NCBI RefSeq assembly: GCF_041381155.1 | Contig: NC_091135.1 | Span: 67,855,067 to 67,919,066 of the forward strand | DNA from: Argopecten irradians | Taxonomy: Eukaryota; Mollusca; Bivalvia; Pectinida; Pectinidae | DNA length: 64,000 nt | Direction: 5' to 3' | Shown: positions 11,101-22,223 of the stretch, piece by piece | Position numbering within the stretch: the stretch's first letter is position 1 | Layout of the letters: each line of letters starts with the position of its first letter | The notes under the pieces: generated by a model | The model's input: the letters and a program-made list of their open reading frames with translations, nothing else | What the model was told of the DNA's origin: nothing | Databases searched by the model: none | Translations under genes and position numbers: made by a program

Positions 11101-11575
11101 TCTTGATATATAGGCGGGTTCCAGGCCCACTATAAATCCCATTTAAAATGTTTCCTTAAATGACCAAGTTTTGAAGCGGTTAAATTCACACTCCCGGGTG
11201 TCCGCGGTTAAAGTTGTCCCTTTTGTGTATGTGGTGATCAAGGGAGTGGGACGATTGGTTCGTCCAGTATGTTACCGACTGGGGCATGTTACTCTGTGTC
11301 TTTGTTGGCATGTCAGTGAGATACATGTACCACTATAAAAAGGACAAGAGTTCCTCTACTACAAAGAGACACTGCACAAATACTGGAGCCTCTCAAAATA
11401 CTAACTTTCACACACGCAACACTGTGCACAGTGACTACCGATAGGGGATGACATTGGCTGTACTACTGTTACACCTATTATCACAACTTAATATAAAACT
11501 TATGTTACATGTATCACCCATAACCTTTCTGGTTTATTGTACGTGATACATCTAATGACCTTTCACGTACTTTTG
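11100..11575. other. TATA-containing segment, probable dispersed repeat
   Basis: This stretch is more GC-balanced than its flanks and contains CACTATAAAAAGGACAAGAG, with GTGGTGATCAAGGGAGTGGG and GACTGGGGCATGTTACTCTG upstream. I associate this layout (GGGGTATG..., then CACTATAAAAAG, then a purine-rich leader) with repetitive promoter-like sequences in bivalves. No open frame follows, because the palindromic element at 11584 begins soon after. Confidence 0.3.
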
Positions 11576-11583
11576 CTTATGAG

Positions 11584-11892
11584 CACAGGGGGCCAACTCA
11601 ATGAAAATAGATGTTGTCATACATTTTTTTGTATTTGGAGGATGGACTGATGAGTATATATGACAGTCATGTGATTTTTTTCAAAAAAAAAACGAGATTT
11701 GAAAAATTATTAAAAAATCGGGATATTTACTATAAAACTGTTTTATAGTAAATATCCCGATTTTTTAATAATTTTTCAAATCTCGTATTTTTTGAAAAAA
11801 ATCACATGACTGTCATATATACTCATCAGTCCATCCTCCAAATACAAAAAAATGTATGACAACATCCATTTTCATTGAGTTGGCCCCCTGTG
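11584..11892. mobile_element. fully palindromic MITE with 8-bp target duplication (hAT-like)
   Basis: This 309-bp element is almost entirely one inverted repeat: two arms of about 154 bp around a one-base centre in ACTATAAAACTGTTTTATAG. The termini are CACAGGGGGCCAACTC and its complement. It is flanked by identical CTTATGAG at 11576-11583 and 11893-11900, an 8-bp target site duplication. An 8-bp duplication and CA..GGG ends fit the hAT superfamily, although P and MULE elements also make duplications near this size. No coding capacity. Confidence 0.88.
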
Positions 11893-11900
11893 CTTATGAG

Positions 11901-13240
11901 CTATTAAAAGAGAGATTTTTTTATCTTAATCTATCAGCACCTAAATTTATCGACATTTTGAGAGTTGCAATATTTACAATATAGGGTTTAGTCATACAAA
12001 GACAAATAACAATTTTAACTTGATAGGCTACTATTGCCAAAAAGGGTAAACCTGAAACTGTGGCATATGTGTACACAACATCATGTATTTAGACTTTCAT
12101 CCAATTTTGTGGTTTTCAGAAAATGTATTTCTCAGCGAAGAGAAAACAAACGGACAAACATTTTCGACCATTTATTGATATATAAGAAATAAAGATGCGA
12201 ACAAAATGCAATAGCCCAATGATTGGTGTAAATACTGGAGGATATGCTGATATATACTACTAGTTGTTTAGTCTCGATACCAAATAATGTCGCCACCTTT
12301 TAGATAGTAGTACATGTATATCTTTCCAAAGCGTCATTGTATGTCGACTTTCAAAACCTAAATATGTATAGTCAAGGACGTATATGAGTCTCACTTATAA
12401 ATCCTTGGTATAGTGTATCAGAAACATATATACATATGTATATATGTTTCTGAGTGTATGTAGGGCACACCTATATATAGAGAGGATTTATCAACATGCA
12501 TATCAGTGGTGTGATAATGGACACCAATCCGGGCGAGATAACTTAAATATTAAATACGAACTGATAGATTTTTTTATTTAAATCTTGAGCATATTTTTTT
12601 AATGAAGTTGTCGTCGAGATAAGAAAAATAAAAATGTAGGCCTAAATCAAAATCATTCATGGTCCCATATACATTTCAAATGGGCTTGGTTTTTTATGCA
12701 TTCGTATTTTTGACCATTGCTAAACAACTTCGTTTCGTTTTATTACATTTTGTAATCTGTACAGACCCCGTCGGTCACACAAGAGGGCATCGATGTTATG
12801 AAACCGGCATGGTAAAACGTCGGTGCCCTTTGTACAAGGAGATCTACAGAGAAAACCGAAAATGAATTTCAACGAGTCGACGATGTAAGTATTATGCATT
12901 TTCGATAGATTTCCTATTGATGATTTGGATTGTTATCAAACCTGAAGGAGGTAATTGACATTGAAGTGTTCGATCACAGGTGTTTGACTTGTTTTAAAGT
13001 ATAAACATATTAGGAGAAATAAGATAACAATGAAAATGGTTGCTTTCTTTTATTTATTTTTGCTATTGAGTTGTCTTTACAGTCATTTCTATGTAGAATT
13101 TCATTCCGATATCTGTACAAATGTGTATCATGCATGTACATTTGTAGCTGCATCATTTTTTAATTCATCTATCCACAAATACACTGTAACATATACAGTT
13201 ATACTAGATTATAATAATACTGTACCATTTTTTTTCTTCT
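11901..13240. other. intergenic, two short unassigned open frames
   Basis: AT-rich DNA. Open frames at 12659-12865 (68 codons) and 13030-13242 (70 codons, with a hydrophobic start MKMVAFFYLFLLL) have no recognisable domain, and the second ends in a T-run directly against a retrotransposon fragment. I regard both as chance. A perfect 36-bp palindrome lies at 12418-12453. Confidence 0.45.
12418..12453. repeat. perfect 36-bp palindrome
   Basis: TCAGAAACATATATACAT followed by its exact reverse complement, with no spacer. AT-rich, so it may extrude as a cruciform. No flanking duplication was seen. Confidence 0.85.
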
Positions 13241-13241
13241 A

Positions 13242-13533
13242 ATGTATAATGATATATATACGCATATTGTGTTACAGTGTGGATTTACGGAAGAGGTGCG
13301 AGATCGGTTATGGTGTGAGCTTTTTAAGTATAGATGGAATTGGTTTTAACCTATACTTACATTCCCATTCAGACTTCCAATTATTTCATATACTTATAGG
13401 TGGTAAAATTATGTATGATTTAAACAGTATAGATATAATAGAATTTCGCCACGTTTCTGTCAGATATGTTTCAAAAATGTTAAATGATTTTTTCAAATAG
13501 TTATCACGTCTAATTATGACTATTCTTACTTCT
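13242..13533 (+). mobile_element. 5' part of a truncated non-LTR retrotransposon copy (interrupted)
   Basis: Encodes the end of a reverse transcriptase ORF: MYNDIYTHIVLQCG (half of a CCHC knuckle), then SIDGIGFNLYLHSHSDFQLF and an end MLNDFFK. It is a close relative of the minus-strand copy at 52180-54005. Compared with that copy, one extra T in GAGCTTTTTAAG near 13320 shifts the frame. After the stop at 13500, the 3' UTR TTATCACGTCTAATTATGAC breaks off at about 13533 and resumes at 14626. Confidence 0.82.
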
Positions 13534-14625
13534 TTTTTTTTCTCTTCTTATAAAAAACACAATTCCATCGATGCCGATGATTATATTGTGCGGATTGGCA
13601 GAGGTGTGATTGTGGGGAAAAAAAGAGTGAAGTTATTTATAGTGATCGTGAAGGTGCATGTTAATTTTTTTTATTATTTTCTTTTAGTGACAGTTATAAG
13701 ATAAAAATATGATAGAAATCTTTGTCTTCAAGTTCTGTTTTTAGGATATGTGACTTGAAGACCTCTAGTGTAGTGCTTTGTACTGTAGCCACCGGTAGGA
13801 TGTTCCATTGTTTAATTGTGTGTGGAAAAAATGAGTGTTTGAATATGTCCTTGGTGGCAGCTATATGTCTATATGTGAATGGGTGTGATTGTCTAGTCCT
13901 GAAGTCTGTCAGATTAAGAATTTGACTATAGCATCTGTCAGATTAAGAATTTGACTATAGTTTATTGCCATATGATGGTGTATGATTTTATAAAATAAAA
14001 TTAAACATGTTCTTGTTCTGCGTGTTTGTAGTGAGGTCCAGTTGAGGTTTTCCATCATGTCTTGTACTGAACTTGTGTTGTGGTATCTGCTTGTTGTGTA
14101 GCGTGCTGCTCTGCGTTGTGTTTTTTCGATTTGCATGATTTGATTTGTCTGGTGGTGGTCCCATACGGAGGAGCAGTACTCCAGTTTGGGTCTGACTATG
14201 GCTTTGTATGCATGTTCTTTTATATGTTGTGAGTTTATCTGTAGGTTTCGTTTCAAAAATCCTAGTGTCTTGTTAGCATTGGCTGTTATGTTGTTGATGT
14301 GCGTGTCCCATCGTAAGTTATTTTGTATTGTGATTCCTACGTATTTGCAAGATGTTACTTGTTGTAATTTGTGGTCATGGAGTTTGTATGTATAATTGGT
14401 CTTTGTGCGTTTGTTTGAGATGCTAAGGACGTTACACTTGTCCGGGTGGAAGGACATTAACCAATCTTCCTTCCACCTACCTGCTGCGTCTAGATCTTCT
14501 TGTAATTTAAGTGCATCTTGTGTGTTATGTATGGTTTTGTATAATATGCTGTCATCTGCAAAGAGTCTGAGGGTGCTGTGTTTGATGTATTCTGGGAAGT
14601 CGTTTATGTATATGAGGATGTATGT
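13534..14625 (-). mobile_element. 5'-truncated non-LTR retrotransposon nested in another one
   Basis: Minus-strand reverse transcriptase fragment. It begins near 14615 with ILIYINDFPEYIKHS, followed by LRLFADDSILYK (the catalytic FADD), PDKCNVLSI, YVGITIQNNLRWDTHI, RPKLEYCSSVWD and IEKTQRRAARY, typical of Jockey/CR1-like elements. The tail FFPHTIKQWNILP lies in another frame near 13770-13830. A 29-bp tandem duplication (13905-13960) disrupts the frame and ends the 182-residue stretch. The left border is a T-run (poly(A) on the element strand) at about 13535-13545. It splits the plus-strand element at 13242-14968. Confidence 0.82.
13905..13960. repeat. 29-bp tandem duplication inside the nested retrotransposon
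   Basis: TCTGTCAGATTAAGAATTTG and the following ACTATAG occur twice at a 29-bp offset. 29 is not a multiple of three, so the duplication shifts the reverse transcriptase frame. Confidence 0.85.
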
Positions 14626-14968
14626 GTAGTAAATTGATTGGGTTCATTGTGTATATATACATACTGAAGTGTTATTTTTCCCCCTGATTTTTATTATTAT
14701 CATTATTATTCTTTTTTATTTATTTACTTATTCTTTTTTATTTATTTACTATTATTATTATCATTATATTATTGTCTATTAATTATTTTGCACCACTATA
14801 CTGCACTATAGATAGTACTAAATAGTTGTATGTACATCTACTCAACTAGTTGTCACATCACTTACACTATTCTTTGTACAGATTAAGCCATGTTGAATAT
14901 TTTATTACATGTATGTTATTCTATTTATGTAATCTTCAAATTGGAGGAAATAAAGAGAATAATATATA
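14626..14968 (+). mobile_element. 3' UTR remainder of the interrupted retrotransposon
   Basis: GTAGTAAATTGATTGGGTTC onward matches, base for base over most of its length, the reverse complement of 52180-52530. This includes the ATT/TTTATT microsatellite block and the ending GGAGGAAATAAAGAGAATAA. It restores the 3' UTR that breaks at 13533, which shows that the intervening kilobase is an insertion. Confidence 0.82.
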
Positions 14969-14985
14969 CTGAAATACACGAGTAG

Positions 14986-15840
14986 AGTTGGTAGTATAGA
15001 CTAAAGGTTACAGATTGTGTACACGGTGTGAACTACAAGTGGACAAAGAGTGCATGAGATTTAGACAACAGGTAGACATGGAGTACACAAGATTTAGACT
15101 ACAAGAAGACACGGCAAGTGCACTACATGTGAATATGGTTTCTCCCACCATTCACTGATTTGTCACCGGTTTAAATAGCCGTGGGATATTTCTCTGTCAA
15201 CCTCTAGGGTATGACAGATTGTGCATGCTAACCTTTTGAACCTGAAGATAATTATGTAACGTCATAACTTCATGCGGTGTGCCCGTGGCCTGCAGTGCCA
15301 ATGACGTCATCAATATTGATGTGCAGACGATGAAACCATGTTAATTTTGCGGTGAAAATGCTTCTGTTTAGGCTATTATCTCCTCTTTTTCTTTAGTATG
15401 TGGGAGAAAAAACATTGTTCCCTACCTATGGGGGTGTGAAAACACAAAATCACAACCCTCGGGGGAATTCCTAAGTGTCCAACCCTCAGCAAGCCTTGGG
15501 TTGGACGTTCGTGAGTTACACCTCGTGTTGTGATTTTGTTGTCGCACCTTCTAGGTAGGGAAAGATTCTATTAGTCCACTACAGGTGGACATGGCATCGT
15601 GTCCAGGTAATATGTCCACTACATTCAGACCACATGTAGGCAGACTATAGGTGTGTTACAGTCTAGGTATGAATGTACCTGGACACCATGTCCACCTGTA
15701 GTGGACACCGTGTTCACAGGTAGTGCATTCCGTGTCTACCTGTAGTCTAAATCTTATGCACTCCGTGTCAACCTGTCCTGTAGTCTAAATCTTGTGCACT
15801 CTGTGTTTACAAGGGTATAACCTTTAGTCTATTACCAACT
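14986..15840. mobile_element. foldback-type element with modular inverted arms
   Basis: The ends are inverted: left AGTTGGTAGTATAGACTAAAGG, right complement AGTTGGTAATAGACTAAAGG. Inside each arm, short modules of the type AGACTACAGGTAGACACGG / AGTGCACAAGATTTAGACTA repeat in inverted orientation (about 15050-15125 against 15590-15800). The centre carries a smaller inverted-repeat element (15418-15563). No coding capacity. The borders are within a few bases; no target duplication was established. Confidence 0.65.
15418..15563. mobile_element. small MITE-like inverted repeat
   Basis: TTCCCTACCTATGGGGGTG...ACAAAATCACAAC on the left pairs with GTTGTGATTTTGTTGTCGC...TAGGTAGGGAA on the right. The core contains AACCCTCAGCAAGCCTTGGGTT. 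In layout it parallels the 43449-43635 element (a conserved tail ending near ACAAAAT and a core CGGCAAGCCTCGGG). Confidence 0.6.
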
Positions 15841-15844
15841 GTAA

Positions 15845-17525
15845 TTTATATAAATACATGTATGTAACCGGGTTGCGAACTGGATCTTAGCAATTAAAAC
15901 TCAGGGACAACCGGGTCGGGTTCACTGGTATTTATTCACCATAAATATTGTACTGCCTGCATGTGGGTTCAGTTGGTCCATATACAACAATGGATGTACG
16001 TATATGTATCTGCTTATTGATATAGATATAGATAGATAGACATGTAGATAGAACCCTGAAACATATAAATAAAAGTACATTAGGATTGCTACCATAACTA
16101 ACATACAATACTAAACGTGTACACTAGACAAGTTATCCCTATCGAAATATCACAGTTATATAGATACAAATACATAAGTAAAACTTTATAATTTCCTATC
16201 AGTAAAGGTAGTAACCATTACCTTACAACCATGCATTAGCATGATAGATAAAGAGAAATATTTACTCTATACTCTATAAATATACATAAAGAGTACAATA
16301 TACACAAGGGGAGGTAATCCGCTTGTCAGGTAACAAGGGGAAGTAACCCACTTGTTACGAACAAGGGGAAATAATCCACTTGCACACTTAACATCATTAA
16401 AACTAGTACAATATGGAAAATAGATATTATTCCAATATACACATAAATATACCAATTACATTGTGTTACATATTATAGCAAATTCAATAATATCTTACTT
16501 TATCAGATTAATATACAAAGCATTTCTAACTATAATGTGTATGTAGCTTACCTCAACTATGGGTAAAGGGTCGCTTATGACTATAATGTATACAGCACAA
16601 TAGCAGACATCTACATGATTCCACTGAAAGATTTATAAATAAATCAATCAGTAACAAGTATAAAACCATACACAATTACTTTTAAAACACATACACAAAT
16701 TACACAGTTACTAAATTCATACTGGATTTAGAGATATGCCAAATGTAAGTTACAATCTATTTCGAATTCCACTCTATACAAAATGTATACACTTACTCAA
16801 TAATTAATTGAATCAATCTACATTTCTTAATTACCATACTTTAGATACCAAAATAATATGTAAAAAGATAATATAAAAAGTATTAGACTTACATTTGGGT
16901 TTGTAGCTTATTGGCGCGTATCATGATATATATCTCCAAAAAGGGGAGATGTTGCTCCTTCCCCAGATCTCAAGCTACTGTCTAATTTTTGGACAAAGAC
17001 TTTCCCTCCAAAAATATATTAACCAATAAGACAACAGGTCAGATAGGTCAGGTCAAGGTCAAACACTGGACTTTACTCTACATGCACACAGGACATGGAC
17101 AGTACATTTAATAGTGGACATTCACAAAGACAAGTCACATGACCATACATACTTCATACATACCCAGGTAAAATCTATTTATAGCTCACCAGGCAGAGTG
17201 AGTGAGCTCACTCTACATATATACATTACTTGTATATCACAGAGCACTTACCACACTCTGTGATACATAATTCAGTGAGACATCAACATTACATTGACCT
17301 GAAAGAAATTACTTTAAAACAAACGAAATTAAAACAATATACAACCCATGTATCAATATACAATACAATCAAATTAATAAAATGCAAATTAACTAATTAA
17401 TAGTGGAATAGTCCACTTGGCCACATGTATCTGAAATAAATAAGATTCATATTCTCACATTGGTTAGAATGTTTAACTATTAAATGTATAAAAAAATAAC
17501 AACTCTTCATTCTGCCTAACTTCTG
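15845..17525. other. AT-rich intergenic region with short repeats
   Basis: No gene seen. It starts with TGTAACCGGGTTGCGAACTG and a second ACCGGGTCGGGTTCACTGG, possibly the end of an LTR-type element (not provable). Three copies of CAAGGGGARGTAAYCCRCTTG, each with a partly inverted CAAGGGG/CCACTTG structure, lie at 16305-16380. A TC-like inverted stretch CAGAGTGAGTGAGCTCACTC lies near 17195. Confidence 0.4.
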
Positions 17526-17588
17526 GATTTTTTTTTTTTTTTAGATTTTTACACTTAATGCAGTGAACTTAGTCGAAAGAAACACAAA

Positions 17589-18182
17589 ATGCTGGCTCTG
17601 AAATGGCTGCAGAAATCATCAAAGCCTGTTCAGCAGGTTGTTTCAAAGTGTGGAAAAGTTTTATTTGGCAAAAAGTATCTGCTTGTGACTAATGTGAGCA
17701 TAACTGTTGGACTATCATGTACGGGAGACTTCCTACAGCAGAGGTACCAGATAAAAACCAAGGAAACCAAGGCTATGAACTTGACCCGCAGCCAACATGT
17801 GGCAGCATCTGGACTAGTGATTGGTCCTTTCTGTCACTACTGGTATCTGTTTCTGGACAAATGGCTTCCTGGCAAAACCGTAAAGATTGTCCTTAAAAAA
17901 GTTATTGTAGATCAACTTATATGCTCCCCAATTTACATTTCCTTGTTCCTACTCACAACCACTCTACTGGAGAATAAATCTTGGGAAGAAATGAAAGAGG
18001 AGACAAAAAGTAAAGGTGCTACTCTGTACCTGGCTGAGTGGATTGTGTGGCCTCCAGCACAACTTGTTAATTTCTTCTTTTTGCCAACAAGATACAGGGT
18101 CCTCTATGACAATTCAATTTCACTTGGATTTGATTGTTATTTCTCTCGTGTGAAATATGGAACTACAGAAAATGCAGATTGA
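17589..18182 (+). CDS. MPV17/PMP22-family protein, MPV17L2-like
   Basis: A complete 197-residue protein in a single exon. The Mpv17/PMP22 family comprises small integral membrane proteins of the mitochondrial inner membrane or peroxisomes; vertebrate MPV17L2 (about 206 residues) supports mitoribosome assembly. Seen here: GDFLQQRY (46-53), GPFCHYWYLFLDKW (79-92), DQLICSPIYISLFL (108-121) and the family signature WPPAQLVNFFFLPTRYRVLY (154-173), followed by a Gly-Phe-Asp-Cys-Tyr-Phe-Ser block. Hydrophobic segments lie around 30-48, 72-90, 105-125 and 154-168. The start is the first ATG after a long pyrimidine tract and TTTTTTTTAG (about 17545), so a 5' UTR intron is likely. AATAAA signals occur at 18222, 18276 and 18681. 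The absence of coding introns could mean a retrocopy, but the frame is intact. Assignment to MPV17L2 rather than another paralogue is by overall impression. Confidence 0.88.
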   Translation: MLALKWLQKSSKPVQQVVSKCGKVLFGKKYLLVTNVSITVGLSCTGDFLQQRYQIKTKETKAMNLTRSQHVAASGLVIGPFCHYWYLFLDKWLPGKTVKIVLKKVIVDQLICSPIYISLFLLTTTLLENKSWEEMKEETKSKGATLYLAEWIVWPPAQLVNFFFLPTRYRVLYDNSISLGFDCYFSRVKYGTTENAD

Positions 18183-19470
18183 AAACTGAGCAAATCCATG
18201 ATCTCAATACGTTTTAATTCAAATAAATTGATTGTTAAAAATCTTGTCTCCACATAAAGATGCCAATGGAAACTGAATAAAAACATTCATATCTAGTCAT
18301 TGCAAACAATAGATTCTAAAACATTGCTACGTTGTCAGAAGTGTTGATCAGAAAAGAGTTTTACACAAATTGCCAATGAACAACAATTTTAACTGCGCTC
18401 CTGTTGTGTAATATTAACATACAATGCAAATGATATATAGACATCACTGTTAATTTTCCAATGCCAGAAATATTAAGTGCTTTTGTTTTATAGCATAATT
18501 TCTATGGGATAATCATAGAAAAAGAGAAACTGATTTCAGTATAAAGTGCAATTCTGTAACACAGGACACACTATTGTGAGATGTATAAGGGACACCGTTT
18601 TATACGATTTTGTGATATCTGTTATATGGGAATGATTTGTTAAGTATGAAATGTTAATATCATATTTATTGTGGATGTAAAATAAAATTGTTTTAATGTA
18701 CAAATAACTCTATTCTTGTTTGCATAACAAAACACTAATTATACACACTGGAAAAAGCTGGTTCTTTGTGTCTGATTATTGCATCTCAGTTTGACATTCA
18801 ACTGAATATTGTTTACATTATGCCATAACTACTATAGTTACTGTATTTCCACTAGAGACATATCTGTGGTCAAGTGCCTAGTGATCCGAGAATTAGAATA
18901 TCATGTATAACTACCAACTTGCATATTTTGTGCTCAAACTAACTTTATAAATTATGGGAATGGAATTGCTTCTAAAAATGACTAAATTGCTTGAAAAAAA
19001 AATATTAGTAGCTATATAGATGTCAGATTAAAAACTGCACACAAGGTATTGCATCTTTTTCTATACTTTCTAACGTGCAAATAAATCATAATTATGCATT
19101 TGTGATATTTTGAATATTTTCATCTTGTACATACAATTATAGAACCACTAGTAAGTTGAAACTTTTCACGAAGGTAAAAAAAACCTCATATAGATGCTGT
19201 CTTGCGTATCTTCGAGTTGCAGTTATCTCCCTTAGATCAGAAAACCTCATTATCGGGTACATGTTACAAAATATAGATCTTCCATAGCGCACTTCAGGCC
19301 GTGAGTTATACGGTAGCTAGTATATTTTGGCCAAAGCTCGAATTGATTTCTACTAATTGTTCTCATTCATTATTCATTTAAAACCATAAATAGCTTTATT
19401 AGTAAACTTTTTAGCTTCCTGATTGTTATTGGAGGGCATAATTTAGTTAATCATCCCACAGGATCGAGCT
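18183..19470. other. 3' UTR of the MPV17-like gene, then intergenic
   Basis: The transcript end is probably at one of the AATAAA sites (18222, 18276 or 18681). Beyond about 18710 the sequence is AT-rich with no gene-like frame or repeat array. Confidence 0.5.
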
Positions 19471-19471
19471 T

Positions 19472-19834
19472 TTAAAGATGCTCCATCGCTGACAAATGGC
19501 ATTTTTACACCATCAAAAACAAGAGCAGACGATTTTGTATTTTTCTTCAGTTAAAAAAGTTACTTACTTTACACCATTACCACCTTTGAAAAGTTTGAGC
19601 TTCTAATTTTACTTCAAGTTAAAAATATGAAAAATAATTAATTGCATCCCGAAAAAATTCCATGGCACTATATCTTATATAGAATGGAGTAATGATTGCG
19701 CATGACCAAAGGCAAAACAAATTATTTTATGATAGTTTTTGTGTTAATTAGGCATATATATACACGATTTAACACCAATTTTTGTTCAAAGGATGAATAT
19801 CATTTATGCTCTGTCGGCGGTGGAGCATCTTTAA
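19472..19834. mobile_element. MITE with AGATGCTCCA termini flanked by TTAA
   Basis: The left end is TTAA|AGATGCTCCATCGCTGACA and the right end TGTCGGCGGTGGAGCATCT|TTAA, giving imperfect inverted termini of about 19 bp within a 363-bp element including both TTAA copies. TTAA target duplications are typical of piggyBac and Kolobok-type elements. The interior is AT-rich and noncoding. Confidence 0.6.
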
Positions 19835-20930
19835 CAATCGACACATTAAAACCGTTAATACATACACGGTAACACGTAAGTTGCTCTCAACGTAATCACA
19901 TGTAGGTGGTAATTTTTACACATCATTTCTTATATCTGGTTTAATTTCGTTACTTTTTTTACTCCCAATTTTTCGTCGGGGTTACTTTGTCGTTTGAACT
20001 ACAAAGTAAGAAATTAAAGCTGGAGTACCGAGTGAAGAAAAAAATCACTGAACTGCGATTCTCGATGATCCAAGGGTTACTATCACTGTCATTTTCTCCA
20101 CCCCTGGGTTTTTTTTTCATAACAAAACTGAAGGTTCTGTGTGCGACATCGGATGATACAAGTAGTTTGGTCCTTTGGCGTACATCAAAGAATCCAATAA
20201 CAGCACACTGTGTGTGACGTTAAAGCTAGCTAGATCCTAGAACGAATATACGTACCCGGCCTACTATACCTTTCGGCCGGGTACGAATTGGTCCCTATGT
20301 GTTGTAGTGGAGCACTGCCTCCGAAAATCACTCGGGCACAGTTTTCTATACTTTTTTTGTAGGTTTCCAATTATTTAAAGTTACTAAATCATTAGATTTA
20401 CATAGATTTCTTAGGGTTTTTGACTTCCTACAAACGTTCTTATACCTGAAATTAGAAAGTTTTCAAAATTACAACATTTAATTTGAACTATTGGCAATGT
20501 TTATCAACGTTAAAATATCGCCAAACACAACAAGAAATTGTATCTGTCGGCATTGAATGTTTACAACGGAAAGAACCGAGTGCATCTTTGAGTTCGGAAT
20601 CGAGGTCGCTGAAAATCTCATCCGGCTAATGGATATAGATGTAATAACACCACTAAGAGGCAACTTATATTTTATCGGTTACATTGGCCTGATTAAGCGT
20701 AATAGCCGATAAGAAACGTAATGTGGGGGGGGGATTGATTCTTTAATTCAACACACAACCATATATACTTTATAAACTTTTTTCATATATCGTTGAGTAG
20801 AATCCTTGTACACATTTATAGACAGTGGCATCGATAAACGGAAACTAATGAATACTCAAATTGCCATGCTAGCGATATTTTGGTGTTTGGGGGGGGGGGG
20901 GGGCAATCTCCTACGAGAAAAAATAGAATG
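19835..20930. other. intergenic with one copy of the 53-bp foldback arm
   Basis: Contains CTCGATGATCC...CCCCTGG (20061-20107), a single diverged copy of the unit amplified at 41.1-43.2 kb. A G-run of about 16 bases lies near 20889-20903. The 76-codon frame at 19987-20217 merely spans the repeat copy. No gene seen. Confidence 0.5.
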
Positions 20931-21185
20931 GCTAAGATGAGTTTAACGATGCATTTTGATGAATTCAGTTGCGAGCGTCGAAGACGCGAGAATTTGGTGT
21001 TTGAGGGGTCCGGGGGTCTCCCCGGGAAATACATTACGATTTAGAATTTTACGATGCATTTTGATGAATGTGGGAGCGCCTGAAGGCGCGAGCTTTGGGT
21101 GTTTGAGGAGGTCCGAGGGTCTCCCCCGGGTAAAAATATTAGATTTAGAATGGCTGTGATGAGTTTTACGATATATTTTAATGAT
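20930..21185. repeat. about 104-bp imperfect tandem duplication, GC-rich core
   Basis: Two units begin ACGATGCATTTTGATGAAT at 20945 and 21049. Each continues with a GAGCG...GCGCGAG hairpin, then GGTGTTTGAGG and a GTCTCCCCCGGG core. A third, partial unit starts at about 21167. The 67- to 77-codon frames on both strands here are repeat by-products. Confidence 0.7.
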
Positions 21186-21930
21186 TTTAAAGCGTTATTA
21201 ACATAATACTTTTTTTTATTTAAAGTTACCTGCATTAAGAATTGGTAATTGTGAATGCCGTCATATCTATGCAACTCGATCTGAACATACTGGCTTCACA
21301 CCATCGGTACATTGTTGTTTAACACAAAATAATAATGAATTAATTGTTTTGCTAAGTCATATAAACAGATGAATCTTTTAAGAGACATTTTTTAAAATAG
21401 TACGTAGAATCCCCTGATTGACATTTTAAGTCTAGTTCACGAAAATGTGCAGGAGGACCCTATTTTCTTTCAAATGTGCAATTTTAGAACATTTCAGTCG
21501 GCGAAAATGGAGGGAGGGGCCAACAAGAAATGTTTGCCCTCGTCCTGGGAAACGGGGAGGCAATTGCCCCCCCCCCTGACCCCCTCCAACCCCGACCCCC
21601 ACCTCCCACATCCGCTTCCTACGCCCCTGTATCTACATTGCCAAGTAAAACAGCATAGTTCTATGAAGCTTTAGAGTATTTGATGGAAATATGACAAGAA
21701 GTGAGAGGTATTTTCACCCGTTAATTATGTATATATTATACATGAATACAGGTGTACACAGGTGTACATGTACATTATTAAGCAAACATATATGTACATA
21801 GGTCTACAATGTATATGTAAGGTATATTTTTGCTTTGAATACATAAAAGTACACATAAAATTTAGATATATAGTTAGGCTGATTTTTTTAAAAGTAAATC
21901 AGATGTAAAAAAAGTTATATAACTATATTG
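21186..21930. other. intergenic, C-rich repeat-like patch
   Basis: No gene. GGCAATTGCCCCCCCCCC followed by CTGACCCCCTCC occurs near 21548-21580, within a pyrimidine-rich block up to about 21630 that looks like a transposon end. TATATGTACA-type low-complexity sequence follows to 21860. Confidence 0.4.
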
Positions 21931-21940
21931 ACATATAGCG

Positions 21941-22175
21941 GAATGTCCATTAGACGGATAGAGACTATAACTAGGTATATATAGGGAATGTCCGTTAGAT
22001 GGATAGACACTATAACTAAGGATATATAGGGAATTTCCATTAGACGGATATATATTATAGCTAGGGCTATATAAGGAAAGTCCATTAGACGGATAAAGAC
22101 TATAACTAGAGATATATAGGGAATGCCCATTAGACGGATAGACATTATAACTAAGGATATACAATGTATACGGAA
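21941..22175. repeat. 45-bp tandem repeat, 5 copies
   Basis: Copies start with GAATGTCCATTAGACGGATA at 21941, 21986, 22031, 22076 and 22121, an exact 45-bp step. Each continues GACTATAACTAGG and TATATAGG. Because 45 is a multiple of three, minus-strand frames of 88 and 96 codons stay open; they are not genes. A lone related TGTCCATTAGACAGATGAG occurs near 22567. Confidence 0.9.
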
Positions 22176-22223
22176 TGTCAAATATTGATATAATGATAAA
22201 AGAAATACACGTACTTACTTAGT

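Noticed and set aside
13030-13242. Small secreted protein starting MKMVAFFYLF
   Set aside because: It is a low-complexity AT-rich frame ending in a T-run at a retrotransposon junction; no cleavage-site or family evidence beyond a hydrophobic start.
21874-22181. 88- and 96-codon frames rich in YPSNG
   Set aside because: They translate the 45-bp tandem repeat in two frames.
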